From Kitasatospora sp. NBC_00240 (lineage in GTDB: Bacteria > Actinomycetota > Actinomycetes > Streptomycetales > Streptomycetaceae): a stretch of DNA of 64,000 nucleotides. Position 1 is the first letter of the stretch. Every line of letters begins with the position of its first letter. Below the pieces are notes generated by a model. The model had not been told where the DNA came from. It did no database searches and saw only the letters and a program-made list of their open reading frames with translations. Positions 51,143 through 60,555 of this stretch are shown one piece after another. The position numbers and the translations under genes were made by a program. The DNA lies in assembly GCF_026342405.1 (NCBI RefSeq), contig NZ_JAPEMU010000001.1:4650001-4714000 (forward strand), written 5' to 3'.

Positions 51143-51397
51143 ATGGCCGATCGGTTGTGGTGGCGGGTACCCAGATTCCTGCACCTGATGATGCATCAAC
51201 TCTGGGCGGGCCTGGTGGCGATCGGCAGCATGGCCGGGCTGGTACCGCCGGCCGGCGCACTGGAGCTCATCATCGAGGGCGAGCGATCACCGGAGCTGCC
51301 CACCGGGCACCCCGAGCGGCTCGTCCCCGACCTGCCGCCCACCGCCCAGGAGGCGGAACTGTGGCGACAGTTGGAGTTCCTCGACCGCCTGGTCTGA
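51143..51397 (+). CDS. Small protein of unknown function (DUF6059-like)
   Basis: An 84-residue protein: WWRVPRFLHLMMHQLWAGLV AIGSMAGLV forms one amphipathic/hydrophobic helix, followed by a Pro/Glu-rich tail ending EAELWRQLEFLDRLV. Good RBS (GGGAGG, six bases before the ATG). Similar small proteins occur in streptomycete natural-product clusters without assigned function; the DUF6059 label is from memory. It stands between the exporter terminator and the FAAL operon. Confidence 0.65.
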   Translation: MADRLWWRVPRFLHLMMHQLWAGLVAIGSMAGLVPPAGALELIIEGERSPELPTGHPERLVPDLPPTAQEAELWRQLEFLDRLV

Positions 51398-51533
51398 CCC
51401 CGCCCGAGCACCTCCGACCTCACCCGACGACCCCGCCCGACCCCGCCCGGCCTCGTGCCGCCACCCTGCGTCGCCGGCCCGCCCCGGCCCCGGGCCGAAG
51501 TCGGCCCGGGGGCGCACCGGCGGCGCGCAAGAG

Positions 51534-51545
51534 CCGCTAAAGCGC
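51534..51545 (-). promoter_or_regulatory. CTTTAG motif copy, upstream of the FAAL operon
   Basis: CCGCTAAAGCGC; on the minus strand GCGCTTTAGCGG. A 10-bp near-palindrome (GCTAAAGC core), 75 bases before the TTG start of the FAAL gene and preceded by CGCAAG. Confidence 0.45.
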
Positions 51546-51619
51546 CCCCGGTCACGATGGCCTCATCCCATCGACCGGCCCCTCGGGTCCAGGTCCACGA
51601 TCGAGGCGAGGGAAAGACG

Positions 51620-53419
51620 TTGACGAGGTTCGAGACCTTCACGGAACTGGTTCTCGCGCGCACCGGCGCCCTGGGGGCCAAGGACGCGTTCATCTTCCTG
51701 CGGGACGGCGCGACCGGCTCCGAGGCCGACCACCTGACCTACGCCGACCTCGACACCGAGGCCAAGCGGGTGGCGTCCTGGCTGCAGAGCAAGGGCACCT
51801 TCGGCAAGCAGGTACTGCTGCTGTTCCCGTCCAGCATGGCGTTCGTCAAGGCGTTCGTCGGCTGCCTGTACGCCGGCGCGGTGGCCGTTCCCGCGCCGCT
51901 GCCCGGCGACCAGGGCCACCACTTCCAGCGGGTGGCCGGCATCCTGCACGACGCCGAGGTGCGCGCGGTGCTCACCGACGCCGCCAACGAGCCGCAGATC
52001 TCGGCCTGGCTCGCCGCCGAGGGGCTGGACCACATCTCCTGCCTCGCCGTCGACGGCGTGGACGAGAACGGCGAGCCGGCCTACGGCGACCCCGAGGCGT
52101 GGACCCGGCCGAGCTTCGGCCCCGACCACCTGGCCTTCCTGCAGTACACCTCCGGCTCGACCAGCGCCCCCAAGGGCGTGATGGTCTCGCACCGGAACCT
52201 GCTCGCCAACGAGGCCGCCATCCAGCGCTCGGTCGGCTCCGACTCCGAGTCCCGGTTCGGCGGTTGGCTGCCCTTCTACCACGACATGGGCCTGATCGGG
52301 CACATCCTGCAGCCGCTCTGGCTGGGCGGCTCGGCGGTGCTGATGTCGCCGGTGTCCTTCCTGAAGCGGCCGTTCCGCTGGCTGCAGATGATCGACCAGT
52401 ACAAGGTCACCGTCGGCGGCGGCCCCAACTTCGCCTACGACCTCTGCCTGCGCCGGGTCACCGACGAGCAGCTCGCCACCCTGGACCTCTCCAGCTGGGT
52501 GGCCGCCTGCAACGGCGCCGAGCCGATCCGCGCCGAGACCCTGCGCGCCTTCGCCGAGCGCTTCGCCCCGGCCGGGTTCCGCGCCGAGTCCTTCTTCCCC
52601 TGCTACGGCATGGCGGAGACCACCCTGCTGGTCTCCGGGACCCCGCTCGGCCAGGCCCCGATCGAGCGGACCGCCGACGCGGTGGCGCTGGAGCGCGGCG
52701 AGCTGCTCGCCGCCGCCGACGGCAGCGCGGCCCGCACCCTGGTCAGCAGCGGGGTGATCGAGGACTTCGACGTCCGGATCGTCGAGCCGCAGTCGCTCAC
52801 CCAGCAGCCGGACGGCCGGGTCGGCGAGATCTGGATCAAGGGCGACAGCGTGGCCCCCGGCTACTGGGCCCGCCCGGAGACCAACCGGGAGATCTTCGAC
52901 GCCGGCATCGCGGGCACCGAGGGCCCGGACGCGGCCGGCTGGCTGCGCACCGGCGACCTGGGCGTGCTCGAGGAGGGCCAGCTGTACGTCACCGGCCGGC
53001 TCAAGGAAATGGTCATCATCAACGGCCGCAACCTCTACCCGCACGACGTGGAGCGCGCCGTCCAGGCGATGGACCCGGCGCTCGGCGCCGGCGCCGGCTC
53101 GGTCTTCGCGGTGGACACCGACCGGGAACACCTGGTGGTCGTCCAGGAGGTACGCGCCACCGCCGTGAGCACCGACCTGCCGACCCTGCTGGCCGGCATC
53201 CGGCAGCTGGTCGGCAAGGAGTTCAACGTCCCGGCGGGCAACGTGCTGCTGGTGCGCCCCGGCACCATCCGCAAGACCACCAGCGGCAAGATCCAGCGAA
53301 CCCTGATGCGCAAACTGTTCCTGGACGGCGCCATCACCGCCCTGCACTCCTCGCTGGACACCGACGTCGCCGCGCTGCTCCGGGCCACCGCCGAGCCCGT
53401 GCTGGAACCGGTGGCCTGA
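51620..53419 (+). CDS. Fatty acyl-AMP ligase (FAAL)
   Basis: A 599-residue adenylating enzyme that activates a free fatty acid and passes it to an ACP. Seen: AMP-binding motif LQYTSGSTSAPKGVMVSH, FAAL-type WLPFYHDMGLIG, YGMAETTLLVSG, and C-terminal GRLKEMVIINGRNLYPHDVE with FAAL features; the family-specific insertion is present between the core motifs. TTG start (LTRFETF, the usual N-terminus) has AGGGA upstream; an in-frame ATG at 51557 is an alternative. One base separates it from the first ACAD gene. Confidence 0.93.
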   Translation: MTRFETFTELVLARTGALGAKDAFIFLRDGATGSEADHLTYADLDTEAKRVASWLQSKGTFGKQVLLLFPSSMAFVKAFVGCLYAGAVAVPAPLPGDQGHHFQRVAGILHDAEVRAVLTDAANEPQISAWLAAEGLDHISCLAVDGVDENGEPAYGDPEAWTRPSFGPDHLAFLQYTSGSTSAPKGVMVSHRNLLANEAAIQRSVGSDSESRFGGWLPFYHDMGLIGHILQPLWLGGSAVLMSPVSFLKRPFRWLQMIDQYKVTVGGGPNFAYDLCLRRVTDEQLATLDLSSWVAACNGAEPIRAETLRAFAERFAPAGFRAESFFPCYGMAETTLLVSGTPLGQAPIERTADAVALERGELLAAADGSAARTLVSSGVIEDFDVRIVEPQSLTQQPDGRVGEIWIKGDSVAPGYWARPETNREIFDAGIAGTEGPDAAGWLRTGDLGVLEEGQLYVTGRLKEMVIINGRNLYPHDVERAVQAMDPALGAGAGSVFAVDTDREHLVVVQEVRATAVSTDLPTLLAGIRQLVGKEFNVPAGNVLLVRPGTIRKTTSGKIQRTLMRKLFLDGAITALHSSLDTDVAALLRATAEPVLEPVA

Positions 53420-53420
53420 C

Positions 53421-55199
53421 ATGGACCACGCCCCCTACCGGCTCGCCGAGCGCCTGGAGGCCCACCTCGGCGACCCGGCCGACCCCGCCACCCTGTTCTC
53501 CACGGCCCGCTGCGTCGAACTGGACGAGCGGGAGCAGTTCCCGGCCGAGCTGTGCGAGCAGCTGGAGGCCTGGGGCATCCAGGACTACTACGTCCCCGTC
53601 GCGCACGGCGGCCGGCTGGAGAGCTACGAGCAGCTGCTCCAGCTGATCCGCACGGTCGCCCGGCGCGACCTCACGGTGGCGATCGGGCACGGCAAGACGT
53701 ACCTCGGGGGCGTCTGCGTCTGGACCTCCGGCTCGGCCGGCCAGGCCGCCGCGCTCGCCGCGGACATCGAGGCCTGCGTCCCCGTCTCGCTCGGCCTGAC
53801 CGAACGCGCGCACGGCAGCGACCTGCTGGCCGGCGAGCTGGTGGCCGAGCCGGACGGCGCCGGCGGCTACCTGGTCTCGGGCGAGAAGTGGCTGATCAAC
53901 AACGCCACCCGGGGCAGCGTGCTGTCCCTGCTCACCCGGACCGCCGAGGCCGGCGGCCCGCGCGGGTTCAGCGTGCTGCTGGTCGACAAGCGGACCCTCG
54001 GCCCGGAGCACTACCGCTGCCTGGACAAGATCCCCACCCACGGCATCCGGGGCGCCGACATCAGCGGCATCGCCTTCGACCGCGCCCCGGTGCCCGCCTC
54101 GGCCGTGGTCGGCACCGTCGGCGGCGGGGTGGAGACCGTCCTCAAGGCCCTCCAGCTGACCCGGACGATGTGCGCCGCGCTCTCGCTCGGCGCCGCCGAC
54201 CACGCGCTCACCCTGGCCCTGGACTTCGCCGAGCAGCGCGAGCTGTACGGCCGCCGGCTGATCGAGCTGCCCAAGGCCCGCCGCACCCTGGCGGACGCCG
54301 CCGCCGACGTACTGGTCGGCGAGGCGCTGGCGCTGGTCGCCTCCCGCTCGGTGCACACCCTGACCGGCGAGCTGAGCATCACCGCGGCGGTCACCAAGTA
54401 CCTGGTGCCGACCGGCACCGAGGGTGTGATCGCCGAGCTGACCAGACTGCTCGGCGCCCGGGCCTTCCTCAAGGACGTGTACGCGGGCGGCATGTTCCAG
54501 AAGGTCGACCGCGACCACCGGATCGTCGGCCTGTTCGACGGCAACACCCTGGTCAACCTGAACTCGCTGATCAGCCAGTTCCGTTCGCTGGTCCGGGCGT
54601 ACCGCCGCGGGCTGGGCGACCCGGCCGGCGCGGAGGCCGCCTTCCGGCTGGCCGCCCCGCACTCCGAGCTCGATCCGGGCCGGCTCTCGCTGGTCGCCCG
54701 GCACGGCAGCTCGGTGATCGCCTCGCTGCCCGGCACCGTGGCGGCGCTGCGCGCGGCCGCCGCCACCGAGCCCGCGCTGAAGAGCGCGCTGGCCTCGGCC
54801 GAGCGGCTGCAGGCCCGCACCGCGCAGGTCCACGACGCCATGGAGCTGCACCAGAACGTCGTCGGCGACGTCCCGGTGGAGGCCTTCGAGACGGCGAAGC
54901 AGTACGCGCTCTGCTTCGCCGGCGCGGCCTGTCTCGGTCTCTGGGAGCAGAACCGCGAGCAGGCCGCCGCCGGCCGCACCGGCCGGCTCTGGCAGGACGG
55001 CCGCTGGCTGCGCCCCGCGCTGGACCGGGTGCTGCGCCGGCTCGGCGAGACCACCCTGGACGACCCGGAGGGATACGAGGAACTCCTCGGCCTGCTCCGG
55101 GGGTCGAGAGCCGGCGGCGAGCTCTTCTCGCTGCTTCCGCTCGCCCTGGCCGGGGCCCGCACCACCGCAAGGACCACGACTGAGGGGGCGTCATGCTGA
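53421..55199 (+). CDS. Acyl-CoA dehydrogenase-like protein (first), probably acyl-ACP specific
   Basis: A 592-residue flavoprotein of the ACAD fold with about 200 extra C-terminal residues. N- and middle domains: VSLGLTERAHGSDLLAG, GEKWLINNATRG, and the helical domain ALQLTRTMCAALSLGAADHA. The catalytic-Glu motif (EGT) reads LFDGNTLVN, with Asp in place of Glu. In ramoplanin and enduracidin pathways two ACADs with a FAAL install double bonds on the ACP-bound lipid. Stop overlaps the next ACAD start by seven bases. Likely partner: ACP at 57019. Confidence 0.88.
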   Translation: MDHAPYRLAERLEAHLGDPADPATLFSTARCVELDEREQFPAELCEQLEAWGIQDYYVPVAHGGRLESYEQLLQLIRTVARRDLTVAIGHGKTYLGGVCVWTSGSAGQAAALAADIEACVPVSLGLTERAHGSDLLAGELVAEPDGAGGYLVSGEKWLINNATRGSVLSLLTRTAEAGGPRGFSVLLVDKRTLGPEHYRCLDKIPTHGIRGADISGIAFDRAPVPASAVVGTVGGGVETVLKALQLTRTMCAALSLGAADHALTLALDFAEQRELYGRRLIELPKARRTLADAAADVLVGEALALVASRSVHTLTGELSITAAVTKYLVPTGTEGVIAELTRLLGARAFLKDVYAGGMFQKVDRDHRIVGLFDGNTLVNLNSLISQFRSLVRAYRRGLGDPAGAEAAFRLAAPHSELDPGRLSLVARHGSSVIASLPGTVAALRAAAATEPALKSALASAERLQARTAQVHDAMELHQNVVGDVPVEAFETAKQYALCFAGAACLGLWEQNREQAAAGRTGRLWQDGRWLRPALDRVLRRLGETTLDDPEGYEELLGLLRGSRAGGELFSLLPLALAGARTTARTTTEGASC

Positions 55200-56956
55200 G
55201 CGAGACCGTCGACCCGGCCCGGCCGGCCACGGCGGCCGGCGGCCAGGAGCAGGAGGCCCGGGCCCGGGTCGCCGAGCTGGAGGCCCGGTTCGGTGACCCG
55301 TACGACCAGGCCAACCCGATGGGCCAGCACCAGCTGCTGGCCGCCGACGAGGCGGGCGAGATCTCCGCGGCCGGCGAGGCCGTGCTGGACGGGCTCAACC
55401 TGAACGCGGACTTCGTGCCGCGCGCGCTCGGCGGGCGCCTGGACCGGCTGGACACGCTGGTCCGGGTGATGCGCCAGGTCTTCCGCCGGGACGTCACCCT
55501 CGGGCTCGGCTACGGCGCCACCACCTTCATGGCCGCCGTCAACGTCTGGACCACCGGCAACGCCGAGCAGCAGCGCCGGCTCGCCGAGGTCCTGCTCGCG
55601 GGCCGCAAGGCCGCGGTGGCGTACCACGAGCTGGCGCACGGCAACGACTTCGTCCGCAACGAGTTCGCGGCCATCCCGGACGGCGCCGGCGGGTTCCGGC
55701 TGAACGGCAGCAAGCAGGTGATCAACAACGCCGGCCGGGCGGACGTGCTCACGCTCTTCAGCCGCACCTCCGACGCGCCGGGCAGCCGCAGCCACTCGGT
55801 GCTGATGGTGGAGCGCGAGCTCCTCGACCAGGCCCGGGTGGAGGTGCTGCCCCGCTACAGCAGCGTCGGCGTCCGCGGCTGCCAGCTGGCCGGACTCTCC
55901 TTCACCGACTGCCCGGTGCCCGGCTCGGCGCTGGTCGGCGAGCTCGGCCAGGGCGTCGAACTCGCCCTGCGGTCCTTCCAGATGACCCGCAGCGCCGTCC
56001 CCGGGATGGCGATGGGGGCGGCCGACACCGCCCTGCGCACGGTGGTGCGCTTCGCCCTCGGCCGGCAGCTCTACAAGCGCTCGGTGATGGACATCCCGCA
56101 CGCCCGGGAGACCCTGTCGGCGGCCTTCCTGGACCTGCTGATCTCCGACAGCCTCTCGCTGACCGCGACCCGCGCCGTGCACCTGCTGCCCGAGGAGACC
56201 AGCGTCTACGCCTCCGCGGTGAAGTACCTGGTGCCCCGGATGCTCAACGACGCCATGCACGACCTGTCGATCGTGCTGGGCGCCCGGTTCTACGTCCGCG
56301 AGGGCGAGTTCGGCGTCTTCCAGAAGCACGTCCGGGACCTCCCGGTGCTGAGCCTGGGCCACGCCGGGTCGGCCGCCTGCCAGGCGACGATCATCCCGCA
56401 GCTGCCCCGACTGGCCCGGCGGGCCTGGTTCAGCGGCGAGCCCGCCCCGGACACCCTGTTCCGCCCCGGCGACGACCTGCCCGAGCTGCCGTTCGGCCGG
56501 CTCACTCTGGCCAGCGGCCGGGACGGCCTGAGCGCCTCGCTGATCGCCGCCGTGGACCAGCTCCCGAGCGGCAACCCGGTGGAACTCTCGGTGCACGGCG
56601 CCGCCCTGCGCTTCATGGACGAGCTGCGCCAGCTGCAGGAGGACGCCCTGGCGCTCTCCCCGCAGGACCGCACCGCGCTCGCCAGCCCGGCCAGCTTCGC
56701 GCTCGCCGACCGCTACGCCGTACTGCTCGCCGCCGCCTCCGTGATCGGCGTCTGGCGCCAGGCCCGCAGCGGCGAGGACCCCTTCCTGGCGGACCCGTCC
56801 TGGGCCGCCGCCGCGCTGTACCGGCTCGGCCGGCGGCTCGGCATGCGCCAGCCGGACCTGCCGGACGGCTGCGAGGAGCGGGTGCGCGAGGAGGTGCTCC
56901 GGCGCTTCCACGACCGGCGCAGCTACGACCTGTACGACAGCCCGCTCGCGGGCTGA
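55193..56956 (+). CDS. Acyl-CoA dehydrogenase-like protein (second)
   Basis: A 587-residue paralogue of the preceding protein with the same layout: VAYHELAHGNDFVRNEFAA, GSKQVINNAGRADV, SFQMTRSAVPGMAMGAADTA. The catalytic-Glu region reads LSLGHAGSAACQ with no acid, so it may use another base or form a heterodimer with the first ACAD. Overlaps it by seven bases and is followed by the ACP gene after 62 bases. Confidence 0.88.
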   Translation: MLSETVDPARPATAAGGQEQEARARVAELEARFGDPYDQANPMGQHQLLAADEAGEISAAGEAVLDGLNLNADFVPRALGGRLDRLDTLVRVMRQVFRRDVTLGLGYGATTFMAAVNVWTTGNAEQQRRLAEVLLAGRKAAVAYHELAHGNDFVRNEFAAIPDGAGGFRLNGSKQVINNAGRADVLTLFSRTSDAPGSRSHSVLMVERELLDQARVEVLPRYSSVGVRGCQLAGLSFTDCPVPGSALVGELGQGVELALRSFQMTRSAVPGMAMGAADTALRTVVRFALGRQLYKRSVMDIPHARETLSAAFLDLLISDSLSLTATRAVHLLPEETSVYASAVKYLVPRMLNDAMHDLSIVLGARFYVREGEFGVFQKHVRDLPVLSLGHAGSAACQATIIPQLPRLARRAWFSGEPAPDTLFRPGDDLPELPFGRLTLASGRDGLSASLIAAVDQLPSGNPVELSVHGAALRFMDELRQLQEDALALSPQDRTALASPASFALADRYAVLLAAASVIGVWRQARSGEDPFLADPSWAAAALYRLGRRLGMRQPDLPDGCEERVREEVLRRFHDRRSYDLYDSPLAG

Positions 56957-57018
56957 GGGCCCGCCGAGGCGCCCTCGGCCCCGGAACCGTCCCGACCACT
57001 GTTCACGAGGAGTCAGCC

Positions 57019-57318
57019 ATGACCACCGAGATCCACGACCTCCCGGCCGAGTCGGCCGTACACACCTCCGAGAGCCTCACCGTCTGGCTCGTCGACCGGA
57101 TCGCCGTGTACCTGCGCCGCTCGCCGGGCGAGATCGACCCGACCGTGCCGCTCGCCGAGTACGGCCTGGACTCGGTCGCCGCGCTCAGCCTCTGCGGTGA
57201 CGTCGAGGAGGACTTCGACCTGGTGCTGGAGCCCACCGTCGCGTGGGACTACCCGACCGTCGAGGCCCTCGCCGCGCACCTGCTGGAGGATCTGGCCGGG
57301 GAGGTCGGCCGTCGATGA
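57019..57318 (+). CDS. Acyl carrier protein for the FAAL-loaded chain
   Basis: A 99-residue ACP with a 20-residue lead: EYGLDSVAALSLCGDVEEDF; phosphopantetheine site Ser52. The GLDSVAAL context is polyketide-type and differs from the two WDSL glyceryl-type ACPs. Its position between the ACADs and the PKS, with an ATGA overlap to the latter, suggests it carries the fatty acyl chain from FAAL through dehydrogenation to the KS. RBS GAGGAG. Confidence 0.92.
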   Translation: MTTEIHDLPAESAVHTSESLTVWLVDRIAVYLRRSPGEIDPTVPLAEYGLDSVAALSLCGDVEEDFDLVLEPTVAWDYPTVEALAAHLLEDLAGEVGRR

Positions 57319-60300
57319 AGCCGATCGCCATCGTCGGCCTGGACTGCCGGTTCCCCGGCGCGCCCGACCCGGGCGCGTACTGGGACCTGCTCACCAGGTC
57401 GGCCGACGGAGTCCGGCCGGTGCCGGAACTGCGCTGGAGAGCCTCCGACTTCTACGACCGGGCGGGCGGTGAGGGGCGCAGCAACACCACCCAGGGCGGC
57501 TTCATCGACGACGTGGACGCCTTCGACAACGAGTTCTTCACCGTCTCGCCGCGCGAGGCGGCCGCCCTCGACCCGCAGCAGCGGCTGCTGCTGCAGACCT
57601 CCTGGCGGGCCCTGGAGGACGCCGGGATCTCCCCCAAGCAGCTGGCCGGCAGCAACACCGGCGTGTTCGTCGGCATCATGGGCAACGAGTGGGCCCAGGT
57701 GCACATGACCGACTACCCGAACGTCACCGCCCAGGTCGGCTCCGGCAACGGCTACTGCATGACCGCCAACCGGGTGTCGTACCACCTCGACCTCAAGGGC
57801 CCCAGCCTGGCGGTCGACACCGCCTGCTCGTCCTCGCTGGTCGCCGTCCACCTGGCCTGCAACGCGCTGCTCGCCGAGGAGTGCGACTACGCGCTGGCGG
57901 GCGGCGTCAACGTGGCGGTCACCCCCGGCCTGAGCATCTTCTACACCCAGGCCGGACTCTCCGCGCCGGACGGCCGCTGCAAGCCGTTCAGCGCCGAGGC
58001 CGACGGCATCGGCCGGGCCGAGGGCGTCGGCGTGGTGGTGCTGCGTCGACTGGAGGACGCGATAGCCGACGGCCAGCAGGTGTACGCGGTGATCCGCGGC
58101 AGCGCCGTCAACCAGGACGGGCGCAGCAACGGCATCACCGCGCCCAACCGCTGGTCGCAGCAGGAGGTGCTGGCCGCCGCGTACCGCCGGGCCGGTGTGG
58201 AGCCGGCCGAGGTCTCCTTCATGGAGGCGCACGGCACCGGCACCGCGCTCGGCGACATGATCGAGGTGAAGGCCCTCGGCCACCTGCACGCCGGCCGGCC
58301 CGGGCAGCCGCTGGCGATCGGCTCGGTCAAGGGCAACCTGGGCCACGCCGAGGGCGCGGCGGGCATCGCCGGCCTGATCAAGGTCGCGCTGTCGCTGCAC
58401 CACCGGGTGGTGCCGGCCAGCCGGTTCGCCGCCAAGGAGAACCCCAAGCTGCAGCTGGCCAGGAACGGCCTGCGGCTGCTCAAGGCCCCGTTGCGGCTGC
58501 CCGCCGGGGCCACCGTGGCCGGGCTGAGCAGCTTCGGCATGGGCGGCACCAACGTGCACACCGTGCTGGAATCCGCCCCGGGCTCGGGCGCCCGGACGGC
58601 CGCCGGACGCGGCCGGGGCGCGGTGCACGGCGGCGGGGTCTTCACGCTGACCGCGCCGTCCCCCGAGGCGCTGCGCCGTAACCTGCTCGCGCAGGCCGGC
58701 GCGCTGCCGCGCGGGCGCGGCCCGGCGGCCGGCCTGTGCCGGACCAGCAACCAGGTGAAGACCGGCCACCGGTACCGCTTCGCGCTGCCCGCCCGGGACG
58801 TACGCGAGCTGGAGGAGGGCCTGCGCTCGGCGGTGGCCGACGGCGAGCTGCTCGCCGGCCTGGCCGAGGAGCCGGTGGCCCGCCCGCGGATCGCCTTCCT
58901 GTTCACCGGGCAGGGCGCGCAGTTCGAGGGCATGACGGCCGGCCTGTACCGCGACTGGCCGCTGTACCGCCGGTTCCTGGACGAGGCGGACGAGGCCCTG
59001 CGCCCGCATCTCGGCGAGTCCGTCCGGGATCTGATCCTCGGCGGGGACCCGCGGATCCACCGCACCGCCTTCGCCCAGCCGGCCCTGTTCGCGGTCGGCT
59101 ACGCGCAGGCCCGCGCCCTGGACGCGCTCGGGGTCCGGCCGGACGTCCTGCTCGGCCACAGTGTCGGGGAGTTCGCTGCGGCCGTGGTCGCGGGCGCGCT
59201 CGACCTGCCGGACGCGGCCCGGCTGATCACCGCCCGCGGCGCCCTGATGCAGGAGCTCCCGGCCGGCGGCGGCATGCTGTCCGCCCGGGCCACCCCGCAG
59301 GAGCTGGCGGAGCTGCTGGCCGACGAGCCGCTGGTCGGCGTGGCGGCCCTGAACGGCCCCCGGGCCACCGTCCTCTCCGGCGACCTGGCGGCGCTCGGGC
59401 GGATCGCCGACACGCTGGCGGGCCGCGGCACGGCGGTGCGCCGGCTGCAGGTCTCGCACGCCTTCCACTCGCCGCTGATGGCGCCGATGCTGGACCGCTT
59501 CGCCGAGGTGGCGCGGCAGGCCGCGACGGGCCGGGCCACCGTGCCGGTGCTCTCCACGGTGACCGGCGGCGAGCCGGCCACGCTGGACGCCGACTACTGG
59601 GTGCGGCACGTGAGCGCGCCGGTGCGGTTCGCCGAGGCCGCCGAGCGGCTGGTCGCGAGCGGCCCGACGCATCTGGTGGAGATCGGCCCGCGGCCGGTGC
59701 TGACCTCGATGGTGCGGCGGCTGCGCCCGCCGGCCGGGGTCCGCTCGGTGCACCTGACGCCGACCGAGGAGGCCGGCGGCCCCGAGCTGGACGCGGCCGT
59801 CGCCGAGCTCTTCCGCGGTGGCGTCGACCCGGTCTGGGAGGCGCTGTACGAGGGCCGGGAGCCGGCCGCGCAGCGGCTCTCCCCGTACGCCTTCTCCACC
59901 GCGCACCGCTACTGGAGCCGCAATCCGGTGGCCGCCCCCGGGCAGGCCGCACCGGCCCGTCCCGCGGTCGCGGCCGTCGCGGCGGCCGGCCCGGTGCCCG
60001 CGCCGGCACCGGAGGGCAGCGCCCGGGTGGTCGACATCGACCGCTCCGCGCACACGCCGGACGCGCTGGCGCACGCGGTGCTGGGCGCGGTCGCCGGGGT
60101 CGGCGGGTACCCGCCCGAGGAGATCTCGGTCCGCTCCCGGCTCTACCAGGACCTGGGCTTCGACTCCGTGATGGTGATGGAGCTGAAGAGCCGGATCGAG
60201 ACCCAACTGCCGGCCGTCGGCGAGCTGTCCGTGCAGGAGCTGCTGCCCCGGCTGGCGACCGTCGGCGAGCTGGTCGGCCACCTGCGGGAGCTGACCGGCG

Positions 60301-60356
60301 GCGCGTGCGGCCCGGCCGCCGTGGCCGAGGAGCAGCGGCGGATGACCTCCGCCTGA
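57315..60356 (+). CDS. Type I polyketide synthase, single module KS-AT-ACP
   Basis: A 1013-residue one-module PKS. KS about 1-425: DTACSSS (Cys171), EAHGTGT, NLGHAEGAAG. AT about 515-805: GQGAQ, GHSVGEF (Ser616), and HAFHS at 715-719, the malonyl-CoA signature. An Ala/Pro linker leads to ACP about 920-990 with GFDSVMVME (Ser951). There is no KR, DH, ER or thioesterase, so the product stays as a beta-ketoacyl-ACP, exactly the substrate needed for tetronate ring formation with glyceryl-ACP. ATG overlaps the ACP stop by ATGA. Confidence 0.95.
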   Translation: MKPIAIVGLDCRFPGAPDPGAYWDLLTRSADGVRPVPELRWRASDFYDRAGGEGRSNTTQGGFIDDVDAFDNEFFTVSPREAAALDPQQRLLLQTSWRALEDAGISPKQLAGSNTGVFVGIMGNEWAQVHMTDYPNVTAQVGSGNGYCMTANRVSYHLDLKGPSLAVDTACSSSLVAVHLACNALLAEECDYALAGGVNVAVTPGLSIFYTQAGLSAPDGRCKPFSAEADGIGRAEGVGVVVLRRLEDAIADGQQVYAVIRGSAVNQDGRSNGITAPNRWSQQEVLAAAYRRAGVEPAEVSFMEAHGTGTALGDMIEVKALGHLHAGRPGQPLAIGSVKGNLGHAEGAAGIAGLIKVALSLHHRVVPASRFAAKENPKLQLARNGLRLLKAPLRLPAGATVAGLSSFGMGGTNVHTVLESAPGSGARTAAGRGRGAVHGGGVFTLTAPSPEALRRNLLAQAGALPRGRGPAAGLCRTSNQVKTGHRYRFALPARDVRELEEGLRSAVADGELLAGLAEEPVARPRIAFLFTGQGAQFEGMTAGLYRDWPLYRRFLDEADEALRPHLGESVRDLILGGDPRIHRTAFAQPALFAVGYAQARALDALGVRPDVLLGHSVGEFAAAVVAGALDLPDAARLITARGALMQELPAGGGMLSARATPQELAELLADEPLVGVAALNGPRATVLSGDLAALGRIADTLAGRGTAVRRLQVSHAFHSPLMAPMLDRFAEVARQAATGRATVPVLSTVTGGEPATLDADYWVRHVSAPVRFAEAAERLVASGPTHLVEIGPRPVLTSMVRRLRPPAGVRSVHLTPTEEAGGPELDAAVAELFRGGVDPVWEALYEGREPAAQRLSPYAFSTAHRYWSRNPVAAPGQAAPARPAVAAVAAAGPVPAPAPEGSARVVDIDRSAHTPDALAHAVLGAVAGVGGYPPEEISVRSRLYQDLGFDSVMVMELKSRIETQLPAVGELSVQELLPRLATVGELVGHLRELTGGACGPAAVAEEQRRMTSA

Positions 60357-60555
60357 GCGGGCCGGGGGCTGGTCCCACCCCCGGCCCCCGCCGGCCGCCC
60401 GGCCCGTGGCGCCCCGGACCACCCGGCCCCGAGCCGCAGCGCACGTCCCGTACAGCCCCGAGCCGCATCGCCCGACCCGAGCCGCCCCGCAAGGTGTCGC
60501 CTTGACCGAGCACCGCCCGACGAACGCATCCGACGAGCGCACCCAAGGAGTAGAG

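Noticed and set aside
45971..56956. Methoxymalonyl-ACP pathway (FkbG-K) instead of glyceryl use.
   Set aside because: FkbH, ACP and ACAD-like genes are present, but FkbK (3-hydroxyacyl dehydrogenase) and an adjacent O-methyltransferase are not, and the ACADs are paired with FAAL. Not fully excluded.
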